From Corynebacterium sp. 122RC1 (GTDB taxonomy: Bacteria > Actinomycetota > Actinomycetes > Mycobacteriales > Mycobacteriaceae), in assembly GCF_024580955.1 (NCBI RefSeq), contig NZ_JANIKD010000007.1, forward strand, positions 32,384 to 96,383: a stretch of 64,000 bases of DNA, read 5' to 3'. The position numbers were made by a program, and so were the translations under genes. This document shows, in pieces, positions 24,344 to 33,619 of the stretch; the first letter of the stretch is position 1; each line of letters begins with the position of its first letter. Below the pieces are notes generated by a model. It did not search any database and was not told the DNA's origin. It was given only the letters and a program-made list of their open reading frames with translations.

Positions 24344-25120
24344 ATGCTGTATGAACTTGACCTCGGCCGCACCGTGCCCTCCCAGCGCGATCTAAAATCG
24401 CTTCGCCCCCACATCAATCAAGCCTTGCCGGAGGACCCCACCCCCAGCCTGAAGGAAATTGCCCAGTCCCCCAACGTTGAACACCTCGAAGCTCCCCGTC
24501 CCGCGCCGCAGGAGCCGTTCCTCAAGCACCCGCTGCGCGTCGTCGTCAAGGGTTCCGACGCCGCCGCCTCCGCCGTTCTCACCTTCCTCATGCGCGCGGA
24601 TGCTTGCTGGGTGGAGTTTGCGTACGAGCCGATTGACCCCACCTCCCCCTTGGCGGTGGGCTGGGGTGTTCCGGGTGCGGAGTTTCTGCGGGAAGCTCCG
24701 GCAAAGCCCACGCCGCTCATCCGTGACGACGCCGGCACCGCCGTAGCAGGCGAGGCCACCATCGGAGCTTGGGATGGCACGGAGTTGTACGGGGAGATCA
24801 TTGTGGATTCACAGCGCCTGACCGCGGGGTTTGAGGAAGGCAAGAAGCGTGCGTTGGGCAATTATGGTGCGCGGTTGGTGCCAATGCTCGACGCGCCCGG
24901 CTTGCTTGCCGCGCCGTTGATTTCCGGCGGCAGCCCGCGGCGCAAGTTGTTGCGCACAGTACCAGCGAACCTAGTGAGTGACCAGGTGCTCGCGGGGCGC
25001 GCGTTGCAAGCCGGCGGCAAAGAGTTGCGGGTGGTGGTAGACGGCGTATCGCGCAAACGCCCAGTAGAAGGCGCTACGTTTTACAGGCATTTGCGCGATA
25101 TTCAAGTGGTGAGGCCTTAA
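24344..25120 (+). CDS. Conserved hypothetical protein (258 aa)
   Basis: I do not recognise a named family. No signal peptide or membrane helix is apparent. The first 80 residues are Pro/Leu-rich and probably flexible; the remainder looks globular with several beta-strand-like stretches ([33 protein letters not shown]). It reads as coding: high third-position GC and divergent spacing of 53 bp from purA. The position next to purA suggests a corynebacterial housekeeping gene. Confidence 0.6.
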   Translation: MLYELDLGRTVPSQRDLKSLRPHINQALPEDPTPSLKEIAQSPNVEHLEAPRPAPQEPFLKHPLRVVVKGSDAAASAVLTFLMRADACWVEFAYEPIDPTSPLAVGWGVPGAEFLREAPAKPTPLIRDDAGTAVAGEATIGAWDGTELYGEIIVDSQRLTAGFEEGKKRALGNYGARLVPMLDAPGLLAAPLISGGSPRRKLLRTVPANLVSDQVLAGRALQAGGKELRVVVDGVSRKRPVEGATFYRHLRDIQVVRP

Positions 25121-25139
25121 GCTCTACGCACTGCCACTG

Positions 25140-26291
25140 CTAATCCACCTCTGGCGGGAACGCGGGCGAAGATGAGGTGGGGGCCAACTGTGCGACCGCC
25201 GACTCACGGGACATGCCACACACTTGCAGCAAGTCCACGGTGATGGAACGCGATTGTGCAAGGATTACCTGCGCGGAAAGCACTCCCCCTTTGGCCACGT
25301 CCAACCCGGCGCGCGCACCTACGTCACGCAATGTGTGTACTAACTCGGGTACCTCTTGGGCCTCGGAGTGGCCTTGGGCGTATAGCTCAGCAAGGCGGTT
25401 GGTTACCAGGGAGAGGTCGCTGATGATCGCGATCTGTTGCTCACTCACGGCGTCGCCGTCCTGCAACAGCACCTGTGCCCGCCGGGCCAGCACGCGCGTA
25501 TTGCGGATCGCGTTGTCCACCGGCGCCAGGATCCGCACGAAGGAATCAACCCTCCGCCGCGCAGCCCACAACAGCGGTGATACGGCCACGTTTTCCTTTG
25601 AACCTTTGGCCGCCTCCAGCATCGCGTTGATGTTGGTCTGGCTCCCGCGCACCAGCGCCAGCGCGGTTTCAATGGCCTGCGCGTCCCGCCGCGCTAGCGC
25701 TTCTGCTACATCCTCAAGTACCGACGCCGCCAGCGCCAGCACTTTAGACACTTCACGGCGCCCTGCGCTGAGCGGGGCGTTGGGCAGGACGGCGATCACC
25801 AGGATGGCCACGGCACCACCGATGAGGGCATCGATTGGCCGCTCGAAGCCACTACTGCTCCCTGGGGGCATGATGGTGGCAATCAGGATGGAACCAATGG
25901 CCACTTGGTTGCTCACGAGCTGCGAACCGGAAAGGAATGAGGCCACAGCCAAACTCACCGCGACCGCCAGCGCGATCTGCCAGTGCCCGGAGCCGATGTT
26001 GTAGATGAGGAGGTCCCCAAGACCCACGCCAACGGAGCACCCCAAGGCCAACTCAAAGGCTCGCCGCAGCCTCGCCCCACCGGAAAGCCCCAGGGTGATC
26101 ACCGCCGCCATCGGGGCGAAGAAGGGCACGGAGTGGCCAAAGAAGCGTTGGGCTATATAGAACGCCAGGCCTGCGGCAATGGCCACCTGAACGATGGAGA
26201 GCAGGTTGCGGCGCACGCGAAGTGCGCGGTTATGCAGGGAGTCATCCAGTTTGCGTATCTGCGCAACGGTTGCCGTAGTGCGTTTGCCCAT
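25140..26291 (-). CDS. FUSC family membrane protein (paralogue 1)
   Basis: 383-aa protein with six helices in the first 170 residues, a fusaric-acid-resistance-like (FUSC) transmembrane block containing FGHSVPFFAPMAAVITLGLSGG and GVGLGDLLIYNIG. A cytoplasmic helical domain follows, ending in ITVDLLQVCGMSRESAVAQLAP. It may form or regulate an efflux pore; the substrate is unknown. It lies 5 bp downstream of its paralogue, so the two are probably co-transcribed. Confidence 0.8.
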   Translation of the reverse strand: MGKRTTATVAQIRKLDDSLHNRALRVRRNLLSIVQVAIAAGLAFYIAQRFFGHSVPFFAPMAAVITLGLSGGARLRRAFELALGCSVGVGLGDLLIYNIGSGHWQIALAVAVSLAVASFLSGSQLVSNQVAIGSILIATIMPPGSSSGFERPIDALIGGAVAILVIAVLPNAPLSAGRREVSKVLALAASVLEDVAEALARRDAQAIETALALVRGSQTNINAMLEAAKGSKENVAVSPLLWAARRRVDSFVRILAPVDNAIRNTRVLARRAQVLLQDGDAVSEQQIAIISDLSLVTNRLAELYAQGHSEAQEVPELVHTLRDVGARAGLDVAKGGVLSAQVILAQSRSITVDLLQVCGMSRESAVAQLAPTSSSPAFPPEVD

Positions 26292-26296
26292 GCCGC

Positions 26297-27391
26297 CTAG
26301 GTTACCGGCGCCAGTGCTGCCGCCGCCGACTTTCTAGACATCCCACAGATTTGCAGCATGTCCACAATCAACGAGCGCGTTTGCACCAGCAGCGCCTGCT
26401 GAGTGAGCGCTTGAGGGGCGAGTATTTCCGGCTGCGCGCGCACAGCCAACCCTTGGAGTTGCTTCACCAGTTTGGGGATCACCAGGTGTTCGGCCTCATG
26501 CCCCGCGTAAGCGTGCGCCAGGGTTTCTGCGATCTGGGAGAGCTCCGCAATCATCTGCACCTGCTCTTCGGATGTCCTGCCCTGGGCCTCGGCGAGGATG
26601 AGCGCCTGCCGGGCGAGCACGCGGGTGGAACGGATGGTGTTATCCACCGGGTTGAGGATGCGCAACATGCTTGCAATGCGGCTGCGCTGCGCCCACAGGA
26701 AGGGCGAAAACCTCGCAGCCTCCTTGCTTTCCTGCGCCGCTGCAATCATCTTATTAATGCCTGCTTGCGTACCGCGCGCTGTGGCCAGGGCTGAGGAGAT
26801 GGCGGCTGCGTCGTAACGCGGCAGCGCTTTGGCCACCTGATCCAGAATGCCGGCCGCGATGCCGAGCATGTGAGAGATTTCGCGGCGCCCTGAACGCAGT
26901 GGAGAGATGGGAAACAGCGCGAGCACCACCAAGCCCACGATGCCGCCGATCAGCGCGTCCGTCATGCGGTCAAAGCCGCCGGACGTGCTGGGCGGGAGGA
27001 TGGTCGCCACCAGTACTGATGCGAAGGCCGCCTGGTTGGCCAGCAGCGGGCCTTTGTCAATGAAGATGCCTACCGCCACCGCGGACATCACGCCGAGGGC
27101 AATTTGCCACACGCCGGTGCCCACGCTGGCAACGATCAGGTCCCCCAAGCCAACGCCCACGGAGACACCCACCACCAGCTCGATGGAACGGCGGAAGCGC
27201 TCACCGCCGGTGGTGGAAAGCACAATCACCACACTCATGGGCGCAAAGAAGGGGTGCTCGTGCCCAATGAGCAAGCCCACCCAAAACGCCAGGCCAGAGG
27301 CCAAACCCACCTGGAGAACGTAGGGCCAGTTGTCTTTCAGACGATCAATGCCCTCAGTGATCCGCGATGTTGGCAGCAGTGTTGGCCGCAT
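26297..27391 (-). CDS. FUSC family membrane protein (paralogue 2)
   Basis: 364-aa paralogue of the following gene with the same plan: six helices (GHEHPFFAPMSVVIVLSTTGG, GVGLGDLIVASVG) then a cytoplasmic domain ending IVDMLQICGMSRKSAAAALAP. I chose the ATG giving MRPTLLPTS because AGGAACAGGAG lies just upstream. A longer frame continues 46 codons further but overlaps the promoter of the divergent XRE gene. Confidence 0.78.
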   Translation of the reverse strand: MRPTLLPTSRITEGIDRLKDNWPYVLQVGLASGLAFWVGLLIGHEHPFFAPMSVVIVLSTTGGERFRRSIELVVGVSVGVGLGDLIVASVGTGVWQIALGVMSAVAVGIFIDKGPLLANQAAFASVLVATILPPSTSGGFDRMTDALIGGIVGLVVLALFPISPLRSGRREISHMLGIAAGILDQVAKALPRYDAAAISSALATARGTQAGINKMIAAAQESKEAARFSPFLWAQRSRIASMLRILNPVDNTIRSTRVLARQALILAEAQGRTSEEQVQMIAELSQIAETLAHAYAGHEAEHLVIPKLVKQLQGLAVRAQPEILAPQALTQQALLVQTRSLIVDMLQICGMSRKSAAAALAPVT

Positions 27392-27446
27392 ACACGCTCC
27401 TGTTCCTTCATGACTCTGCCGTATCAGTGTACTCCTCAGGAAAGCC

Positions 27447-27475
27447 TTGACTTCATGCAAAGAATCTTTTACATT
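27447..27475 (+). promoter_or_regulatory. Sigma-A-type promoter of the XRE regulator operon
   Basis: TTGACT, a 17-bp spacer, then TACATT. Transcription would start near 27482, about 36 bases before the regulator start codon. An autoregulatory XRE operator is likely to overlap it, but no clear palindrome was seen. Confidence 0.5.
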
Positions 27476-27517
27476 TGGTCGTATTGGGTTTCCGTTTTGC
27501 CAAAGAGGGGAGGTGTT

Positions 27518-27724
27518 TTGAACCCGCAAGAAAACATGGTCCGCAAATGGCGGCGCTGGCTTGAACTTTCGCAGGCAGACCTGGCCGCGCGCGTGGGCGT
27601 TTCAAGACAAACCATTGCCAACATCGAAAAAGGGAACTACTCCCCCTCCGTGTACCTAGCCCTTGCCATCTGTAGGGAGCTGGGCAAAACGGTGGAGGAA
27701 GTATTTGGAAAGGAACAAGCATGA
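27518..27724 (+). CDS. XRE-family HTH regulator
   Basis: 68-aa single-domain regulator of the Cro/C1 type: WRRWLELSQADLAARVGVSRQTIANIEKGNYSPSV with helix-turn-helix at residues 17-37. The chosen TTG start has GAGGGGAGG 5-13 bases upstream; the ATG six codons later is the alternative. It overlaps the membrane-protein gene as ATGA. Small regulators of this YgzD-like type commonly control the adjacent membrane protein. Confidence 0.8.
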   Translation: MNPQENMVRKWRRWLELSQADLAARVGVSRQTIANIEKGNYSPSVYLALAICRELGKTVEEVFGKEQA

Positions 27725-28200
27725 GCACCAAAATCACTGAGGCGCTTGGCCGCACTGCGCTCGCCCACGTACATGAAGGCAGCGATGACGAATACCAAGC
27801 CAACACCTACCTTCAGAGCATGGCGGTGGGCGCATACGCTGCCCCGATCGGCGCCACAGTCGCCGGTGCCATATTGGCCTGGGTGCTGCCAGGCAACTAC
27901 TCACTGCTGTCCATCCTGGCGCTTCTGCCAATCCTGGCGCATGAAATCGCCGCCGACGATTGGCTGCGCAATCGGGTACCACAGCCCAAATACGTCCCGC
28001 AAAAGCGCTACATGGGGTTCGTGATGATCCCCTGCGTTGCGATGATCGCCGGGATTGCCTACCGCAGCTCGTTTGGCTCCATGAGCGTTACCATCGGCGG
28101 CATTGTGGGCGGGTGCATTGCCTTCTGGCTTTTGCCCAAGTGGACCGAGCGGCAGCGCAACCGCGCCCAAAGGCGCCTCGATGCCGTAGAGGAGGAGTAG
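27721..28200 (+). CDS. Small integral membrane protein linked to XRE regulator
   Basis: 159-aa protein with four predicted helices (residues 35-57, 60-78, 98-118, 122-142) and charged ends. No known family motif. It is translationally coupled to the upstream XRE gene (ATGA), so the pair is probably a self-regulated membrane unit. The function is unknown. Confidence 0.7.
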   Translation: MSTKITEALGRTALAHVHEGSDDEYQANTYLQSMAVGAYAAPIGATVAGAILAWVLPGNYSLLSILALLPILAHEIAADDWLRNRVPQPKYVPQKRYMGFVMIPCVAMIAGIAYRSSFGSMSVTIGGIVGGCIAFWLLPKWTERQRNRAQRRLDAVEEE

Positions 28201-28265
28201 GTTTGTGGGGCCACGGCAGCATACGCACCCCCACCCCCCACCAGCATCCCAATTAAGCTGGCCGC

Positions 28266-29867
28266 ATGAGAAGCGTTGCAATTATCGGCTGCGGACCGCG
28301 CGGCCTCACCGTCGCCGAACGCCTGCTGTCCATGGCAGATGCACCCATACGCATCGAAATCTTTGAGCCCAACGCCCCCGGCTCCGGGGCGGTATGGCGC
28401 ACCGATCAATCCCCGCAAATGCTCATGAACACAGCAAGCTCGCAGGTCACGGCATTCATGGACCCCACCGTGGAACTGCGCGGCCCCCTACGCCAAGGCC
28501 CCACGCTGCACGAATGGGCACACAGTTCCGCCGCCACCCACTGGCTCCCACCCGGACTCCACAACCTCGCCGAATCCCTCCAACCCGAGGAACCCGCGCA
28601 GCGCCGCTTCTACGGCCACTACCTAGAATGGCACTTCTCAAACATCACCAATGAGCAGGTGCGTGTGCACAAATCCAAGGTCACGCGCGTGGCCCCCTTT
28701 GGGGATCAGTGGCAGGTAGAGGCACCCGCCGCAACCGTGCGTGTAGACGCCGTGGTGCTGGCGCTTGGGCACGTCGTTGCCGCTGCTCCCCCAGATGCCC
28801 AGGTACTCCTGGACTATGCCAAAGACAAAGACGCGCTGCACATCCTTCCGGGCAACGCTGCCGACGCCAACCTGTCCACCATTTCCGCAGAGGAAACCGT
28901 GCTCATTAAGGGGCTTGGCCTGGGCTTTTTTGATTACCTCGCGGAGCTCACGCTCGGCCGTGGCGGCGAGTTCCGGGATGGCAAGTACCACCCGAGTGGC
29001 CGCGAGCCACGGATCGTGGCGGGCTCACCCGGTGGGCTGCCCTACCGCGGCAAACGTGAAATGACCACCCGCTACACCCCGGAACACCTCACCAAACAAG
29101 CAGTAGAGGCGCTCATTGCCAAGCACCAGACCTTGGACTTCATGCGTGACATCTGGCCGCTCGCCGTGGCAGAGGTAGAACACCACTTTCCGAGTGTGGA
29201 CTGGCAGCGCGTTCTGCACCCACCAGTGAACATGGATCGTTGGCCGCAGTGGCTGCAGAACTACCTGCGGGAAGACGCCCGCTGGTGTGAACCCATCCGA
29301 GACTGCTGGGACGCAATCGAACTCAGCCTCGCCCACCTCAGCGCCCACTCTTTTAGCGAGCACTTCCAGGGCTTCTTCACCGCCGTGAACTCCAGCAACC
29401 TGATGGGCCCGCCGCAGATGCGCCTGGAGCAACTCAGCCAGCTCATCGCCGCCGGTGTGGTGGAGCTGCCCGGCCCGGACTTTGTGGTGGACCCCGACCT
29501 CAGCGGAACTTTTGTGGGCTATTCCAAACGCAATCCCACCAAGCGTTATCCTTCCCGTGTGGTGATCGAGGCCAGAGTGCCCAACCCAGATATCACCGTT
29601 ACCGGCGATCCCCTGCTGCGCCAACTCATCGATGACGAGCTGGTTGTGGAACGCGTTCGCACGGACTCCACCGGCACCGCCCACACCGGCGCCGTGGACA
29701 TCCACGAGCCCAGCATGCAAGTGCGCAACCAACCGGGCCTGTACTGCTTTGGCATCTCCGTGGACGGCGTGACCTGGCCCGCTGCCGAAACCGCGGAGCC
29801 TTACACGAACCATGGCATTCTGCGCCGTGCCGACGCCATCGCGGCGGCAATCCTCGGGGTTGCTTGA
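28266..29867 (+). CDS. FAD/NAD(P)-binding protein (NAD_binding_9 type)
   Basis: 533-aa protein with an N-terminal dinucleotide-binding motif VAIIGCGPRGLTVAERLLS (G-x-G-x-x-G) and MLMNTASSQVTAFMDPT soon after, as in the FAD-NAD(P)-binding family PF13454. Such proteins are found as lone flavoproteins or with siderophore and natural-product clusters. No partner genes are seen here, so the substrate is open. It is convergent with fba across a stem-loop. Confidence 0.75.
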   Translation: MRSVAIIGCGPRGLTVAERLLSMADAPIRIEIFEPNAPGSGAVWRTDQSPQMLMNTASSQVTAFMDPTVELRGPLRQGPTLHEWAHSSAATHWLPPGLHNLAESLQPEEPAQRRFYGHYLEWHFSNITNEQVRVHKSKVTRVAPFGDQWQVEAPAATVRVDAVVLALGHVVAAAPPDAQVLLDYAKDKDALHILPGNAADANLSTISAEETVLIKGLGLGFFDYLAELTLGRGGEFRDGKYHPSGREPRIVAGSPGGLPYRGKREMTTRYTPEHLTKQAVEALIAKHQTLDFMRDIWPLAVAEVEHHFPSVDWQRVLHPPVNMDRWPQWLQNYLREDARWCEPIRDCWDAIELSLAHLSAHSFSEHFQGFFTAVNSSNLMGPPQMRLEQLSQLIAAGVVELPGPDFVVDPDLSGTFVGYSKRNPTKRYPSRVVIEARVPNPDITVTGDPLLRQLIDDELVVERVRTDSTGTAHTGAVDIHEPSMQVRNQPGLYCFGISVDGVTWPAAETAEPYTNHGILRRADAIAAAILGVA

Positions 29868-29888
29868 GGGCCTGGCACCCAACGCCAA

Positions 29889-29921
29889 CAAAAATAGGGC
29901 ACCGCCAACCGGCGGTGCCCT
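29889..29921 (-). terminator. Intrinsic terminator of fba
   Basis: Stem AGGGCACCGCC / GGCGGTGCCCT with a four-base loop at 29896-29921. On the minus strand it is followed by ATTTTTG, the U-tract. It lies between the convergent fba and FAD-protein genes, and the stem may also serve the plus strand. Confidence 0.85.
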
Positions 29922-29935
29922 AACGCGCAAGTAGA

Positions 29936-30970
29936 TTACTTGCTGAGCGTGGTGCCCACGGAGTGGAGGTCCTGGCAGGCCTCGACGACGCGGTCAGCCA
30001 TGCCCTGCTCTGCCTTCTTCATGAAGGAGCGTGGGTCGTAAGCCTTCTTGTTGCCAACTTCGCCGTCTACCTTGAGCACGCCGTCGTAGTTGGAGAACAT
30101 GTGGCCAACGATTGGGCGGGTGAAGGCGTACTGGGTGTCAGTGTCCACGTTCATCTTGATAACGCCGTAACGCAGAGCCTCTTCGATCTTTTCCTTCTCG
30201 GAGCCGGAGCCGCCGTGGAACACGAAGTCGAATGGGTTGGAGCCGGCGGTGAGACCGAGCTTCTTTTCTGCAACCTTCTGGCCCATGTCCAGAACCTCTG
30301 GGCGCAGCTTCACGTTGCCTGGCTTGTACACGCCGTGGACGTTACCGAAGGTGGCGGCCAGCAGGTAGCGGCCGTTTTCACCGGTGCCCAGGGCATCCAC
30401 GGTCTTGGCAAAGTCCTCTTCGGAGGTGTAAAGATTTGCGCCAGCCTTGGCTTCAACGCCGTCTTCCTCACCACCAACAACACCGATCTCAACCTCGAGG
30501 ATGATGTGTGCTGCCTTTGCCTTGGCCAGCAGCTCCTGGGCGATCTCCAGGTTTTCGTCGATTGGCACTGCGGAGCCGTCCCACATGTGAGACTGGAACA
30601 GTGGCAGTTCGCCGCGGTCAACGCGCTCCTGAGAGATAGCCAGCAGTGGGCGGACGTACTCGTCCAGCACTTCCTTCTGGCAGTGGTCAGTGTGCAGCGC
30701 AACGTTGATGCCGTAGTGCTTTGCGGCCTCGTGTGCGAACGCCGCAAGAGCCTGCGCGCCAGCAACCTTGTTCTTCACGGAAAGGCCGGAACCGAACTCT
30801 GCACCGCCGGTGGAGAACTGGATGATGCCGTCCGACTCTGCCTCGGCGAAACCACGGAGAGCAGCGTTGATGGTTTCCGAGGAGGTGCAGTTAATCGCTG
30901 GGTAGGCAAAGCCTTCCTTCTTTGCGCGATCGAGCATCTCGTTGTAAACCTCTGGGGTTGCGATTGGCAT
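29936..30970 (-). CDS. fba: Fructose-bisphosphate aldolase, class II
   Basis: Zn-dependent aldolase of glycolysis and gluconeogenesis, 344 aa. Metal and catalytic motifs: VALHTDHCQKEVLDEY (zinc His), ILEVEIGVVGGEEDG, TFGNVHGVYKPGNVKL and FVFHGGSGSEKEKI. I chose MPIATPEVYNEML as the start, because the 22 codons upstream do not resemble the family. Single gene with its own terminator. Confidence 0.96.
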   Translation of the reverse strand: MPIATPEVYNEMLDRAKKEGFAYPAINCTSSETINAALRGFAEAESDGIIQFSTGGAEFGSGLSVKNKVAGAQALAAFAHEAAKHYGINVALHTDHCQKEVLDEYVRPLLAISQERVDRGELPLFQSHMWDGSAVPIDENLEIAQELLAKAKAAHIILEVEIGVVGGEEDGVEAKAGANLYTSEEDFAKTVDALGTGENGRYLLAATFGNVHGVYKPGNVKLRPEVLDMGQKVAEKKLGLTAGSNPFDFVFHGGSGSEKEKIEEALRYGVIKMNVDTDTQYAFTRPIVGHMFSNYDGVLKVDGEVGNKKAYDPRSFMKKAEQGMADRVVEACQDLHSVGTTLSK

Positions 30971-31154
30971 TGCGTCACCTTCCGATAGTGGACGTTTAGG
31001 GTTTATCGCACGCAAGGCCAAGCAAACAGCAACCATTGACCTTGGTGACCTAATAACCGATTATGCCAGCAACGCACCTCAGCCGCTGCCCCGAAGGCGA
31101 AATTTTTAGGAGAGAAATCCCACATATTCGGGCATAGTCAAACTTTCTTCAACA

Positions 31155-32294
31155 TTAACTGTGCGCACTCACCCGCGCCGCGGCCTCCAGGAGCATCCAG
31201 CCGGAGAGCTGCACAGAGAGGTCACGTTCATCAATGCGCACGATGCGCACGATGTCACTCAGTGAGGAACCACCCACACCGTAGTTGTGCGGCAGGCGTG
31301 CATCATCGGTCCAGTCGGTGGCAAAGATCGGCAGGCCATCCACCTCCAGGCGGTGATTCCACACGCTGTTCGCAGAGCCCATCACCATCTTGGCAGCCAG
31401 ACGCTTGGTGGCGCGGTTTGCCTCTGAGTCCTCCGGGAGGCGTACCGCAAGGTCTGCGAGGTAGCGCACCAAAATGCCCTTGAAAAGGCCACCATCACCA
31501 TCGCCGGTGCGCCAATCAATCACCCCAGCGCTGGTTGCCATTTCCTTAGCCACAGCCTGAGTGAGCGCACGGATGTGGGAAAGATAAGGCATTGCAGCTT
31601 CGGCCTCATCACTTCCCTGCAGCGCAAGCACAATTTCCAGGCACGCCCCAAGCACCACGCCCTGGCAGTAGGGGTGCGTGGGTTTGACCACCTCAGGGCC
31701 ATTCATGGACATGCGAATGCCGTCCATCACCAGGCCGTTATCATCAATCAGGTTGTCAAAGATCCAGTCCACAAGCGCTCGCGCCGTTGCCACATCCCCG
31801 GAACGAGCAGCAAGGATGGCCGCGGGGCCGTTGGTGGGCACGTTGAAGAAATGCTCTCCGGTGCGCCAAGGCAGCATTCCGACGATCTCATCGCGCCCAG
31901 CAAAAATGTTCGCTTCTAAGGTGCGCTGATATTTTTTGGGGCTCTTCTCCTCCAGGCCTCGGGCACGTTGCATGGCGAGGGCAAGCCAGAGCTTGTCGTC
32001 GTAATACTTATTCTTGGTGAGTTTGCCCAGGTTCCGCACCCGGATGCCGGTGATCGTCTCTTTGATCGCAGTCTTGCGCCCTTTGGTGTTCACCCTGGTT
32101 GCGGCGTCAACGAGGCAGTCCAAGTAGTGCGCCTGCCACCAGTAGTGCCAGCGGTAGAACAGCTTTTCCTTGGTGGTTGGCGGCCAAGCAACAACTGCCA
32201 GGTTGGTTTTGGGGATTGCCCAAACGCGGGAGGCGTGGCGTTGCTGGATGGCTGCTTCTGCGAGGTCAGCCCTGTGCAACCAAATTTCGTTCAA
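31155..32294 (-). CDS. Glycoside hydrolase family 76-like protein (alpha-1,6-mannanase type)
   Basis: About 379-aa protein whose (alpha/alpha)6-type motifs match GH76: YRWHYWWQAHYLDCLVDAATR, then the catalytic pair in KYYDDKLWLALAMQRA and EHFFNVPTNGPAAILAAR. GH76 enzymes cleave alpha-1,6-mannan. In corynebacteria the target could be lipomannan-type backbone, but no signal peptide is seen, so a cytoplasmic role is possible. The start is uncertain: TTG at 32294 has AGGAA upstream, GTG at 32342 is the longer option. Confidence 0.7.
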   Translation of the reverse strand: MNEIWLHRADLAEAAIQQRHASRVWAIPKTNLAVVAWPPTTKEKLFYRWHYWWQAHYLDCLVDAATRVNTKGRKTAIKETITGIRVRNLGKLTKNKYYDDKLWLALAMQRARGLEEKSPKKYQRTLEANIFAGRDEIVGMLPWRTGEHFFNVPTNGPAAILAARSGDVATARALVDWIFDNLIDDNGLVMDGIRMSMNGPEVVKPTHPYCQGVVLGACLEIVLALQGSDEAEAAMPYLSHIRALTQAVAKEMATSAGVIDWRTGDGDGGLFKGILVRYLADLAVRLPEDSEANRATKRLAAKMVMGSANSVWNHRLEVDGLPIFATDWTDDARLPHNYGVGGSSLSDIVRIVRIDERDLSVQLSGWMLLEAAARVSAHS

Positions 32295-32424
32295 GGAAGC
32301 CGTTCCTAGGGGTGAGCAGGTGGATAAGGAACACGCCTTCACCCTGACTAGCTGGGAGAATAGGCACTCAGCCGATTATATCGACATTCACAAGAAAACG
32401 TTACTAAAGCGTTATTTTTATGCA

Positions 32425-33087
32425 CTACCACGCCTTGTTCAGGTCCGCGTGCTGGCGCACCCAAGCGTGCATCGCAATCCCCGCAGCCACCCCTGCGTTG
32501 ATGGAACGGGTGGAACCGAACTGCGCGATGGAGCACGTCATCAACGCACCCTCCTGCGCCGCGCGGGTCACACCGGGGCCTTCCTGGCCGAACAGGAGCA
32601 GGCACCGCTCGGGCAGTTCCGCGGTTTCCAGCGGCACGGACCCCGGCGTGTTATCAATGGCCACCACGGTGAGTTGCTGCGCCAACGCCCACTCAATGAG
32701 CGCCTCGGTGGACTCGTGGTGCACGAGGTGCTGGTAGCGGTCCGTCACCATGGCGCCACGGCGATTCCACCGCTTACGCCCCACTATGTGCACAGTGTCT
32801 ACGGCAAAAGCGTTGGCAGTGCGCACCACGGTGCCGATGTTGGCATCGTGCTCAAAATTTTCAATGGCGATGTGCAGCGGGTGGCGGCGGGTATCGATGT
32901 CCGCCACAATTGCCTCGCGGCGCCAGTAGCGGTAGGCGTCCACCACGTTGCGCCGGTCCCCATGTTCCAGCAGCTCAGGGTCCAGGTGTGGGGCGTCGGG
33001 CACGGGTTCGTCGGGATGCTCCTGTACCCAGGGGCCTACGCCGTGGCGCCCCTCGTTCCACTCAGTGGGGCCTTTAAGCGAGTCCAA
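32425..33087 (-). CDS. TrmH-family (SpoU) RNA methyltransferase
   Basis: 220-aa SPOUT-class 2'-O-ribose methyltransferase. Three motifs are present: ANIGTVVRTANAFAVDTVHIV (motif 1, Asn/Arg), LLLFGQEGPGVT (motif 2) and FGSTRSINAGVAAGIAMHAW (motif 3, forming the knot). The target tRNA or rRNA position is unknown. It overlaps pyrE by 14 bp and is transcribed after it. Confidence 0.88.
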   Translation of the reverse strand: MDSLKGPTEWNEGRHGVGPWVQEHPDEPVPDAPHLDPELLEHGDRRNVVDAYRYWRREAIVADIDTRRHPLHIAIENFEHDANIGTVVRTANAFAVDTVHIVGRKRWNRRGAMVTDRYQHLVHHESTEALIEWALAQQLTVVAIDNTPGSVPLETAELPERCLLLFGQEGPGVTRAAQEGALMTCSIAQFGSTRSINAGVAAGIAMHAWVRQHADLNKAW

Positions 33088-33619
33088 GATCTTCCAGCCC
33101 CAAAAGGAAGCGGTATTCCAGACCTTCTGCAGCGATCACCTGGTCAGCGCCAGTGGCGCGGTCTACCACGGTGGCCACGCCCACTACCTCAGCGCCTGCC
33201 TCGCGGAGGGCAGCAACGGCGGTCAGCGGGGAGTTGCCGGTGGTCGTGGTGTCCTCCACAACCAGCACCTTCTTGCCCACAATGTCCGGGCCCTCGATGC
33301 GGCGCTGCATGCCGTGCTTCTTGGCTTCTTTGCGGACAACGAAGCTGTGGATCTCGCGGCCGTCGGCGTGCATGATGGCGGTGGCCACGGGGTCAGCGCC
33401 GAGGGTGAGGCCGCCCACGGCAACGTAATCCCAGTCCGCGGTGAGCTCACGCAACAGTTCACCGATGAGGCGCGAGGCCTGGGCATGCAGCGTTGCCCTG
33501 CGCAGATCAACGTAGTAATCCGCCTCCTTGCCGGAGGAGAGGGTCACTTTGCCGTGGACCACGGCGAGCTCCTTGACCAGTTGGGCGAGCTGCGCCTTCT
33601 TTTCTTGATTAATTGCCAT
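33074..33619 (-). CDS. pyrE: Orotate phosphoribosyltransferase
   Basis: Makes OMP from orotate and PRPP in pyrimidine synthesis, 181 aa. PRPP motif VLVVEDTTTTGNSPL, substrate region TLSSGKEADYYVDLRRATL. I chose MAINQEKKAQLA with GGAGCAAACG just upstream; the longer frame reads back through the preceding gene. It overlaps the 3' end of the 419-aa gene by 11 bp and the TrmH gene by 14 bp. Confidence 0.95.
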   Translation of the reverse strand: MAINQEKKAQLAQLVKELAVVHGKVTLSSGKEADYYVDLRRATLHAQASRLIGELLRELTADWDYVAVGGLTLGADPVATAIMHADGREIHSFVVRKEAKKHGMQRRIEGPDIVGKKVLVVEDTTTTGNSPLTAVAALREAGAEVVGVATVVDRATGADQVIAAEGLEYRFLLGLEDLGLA

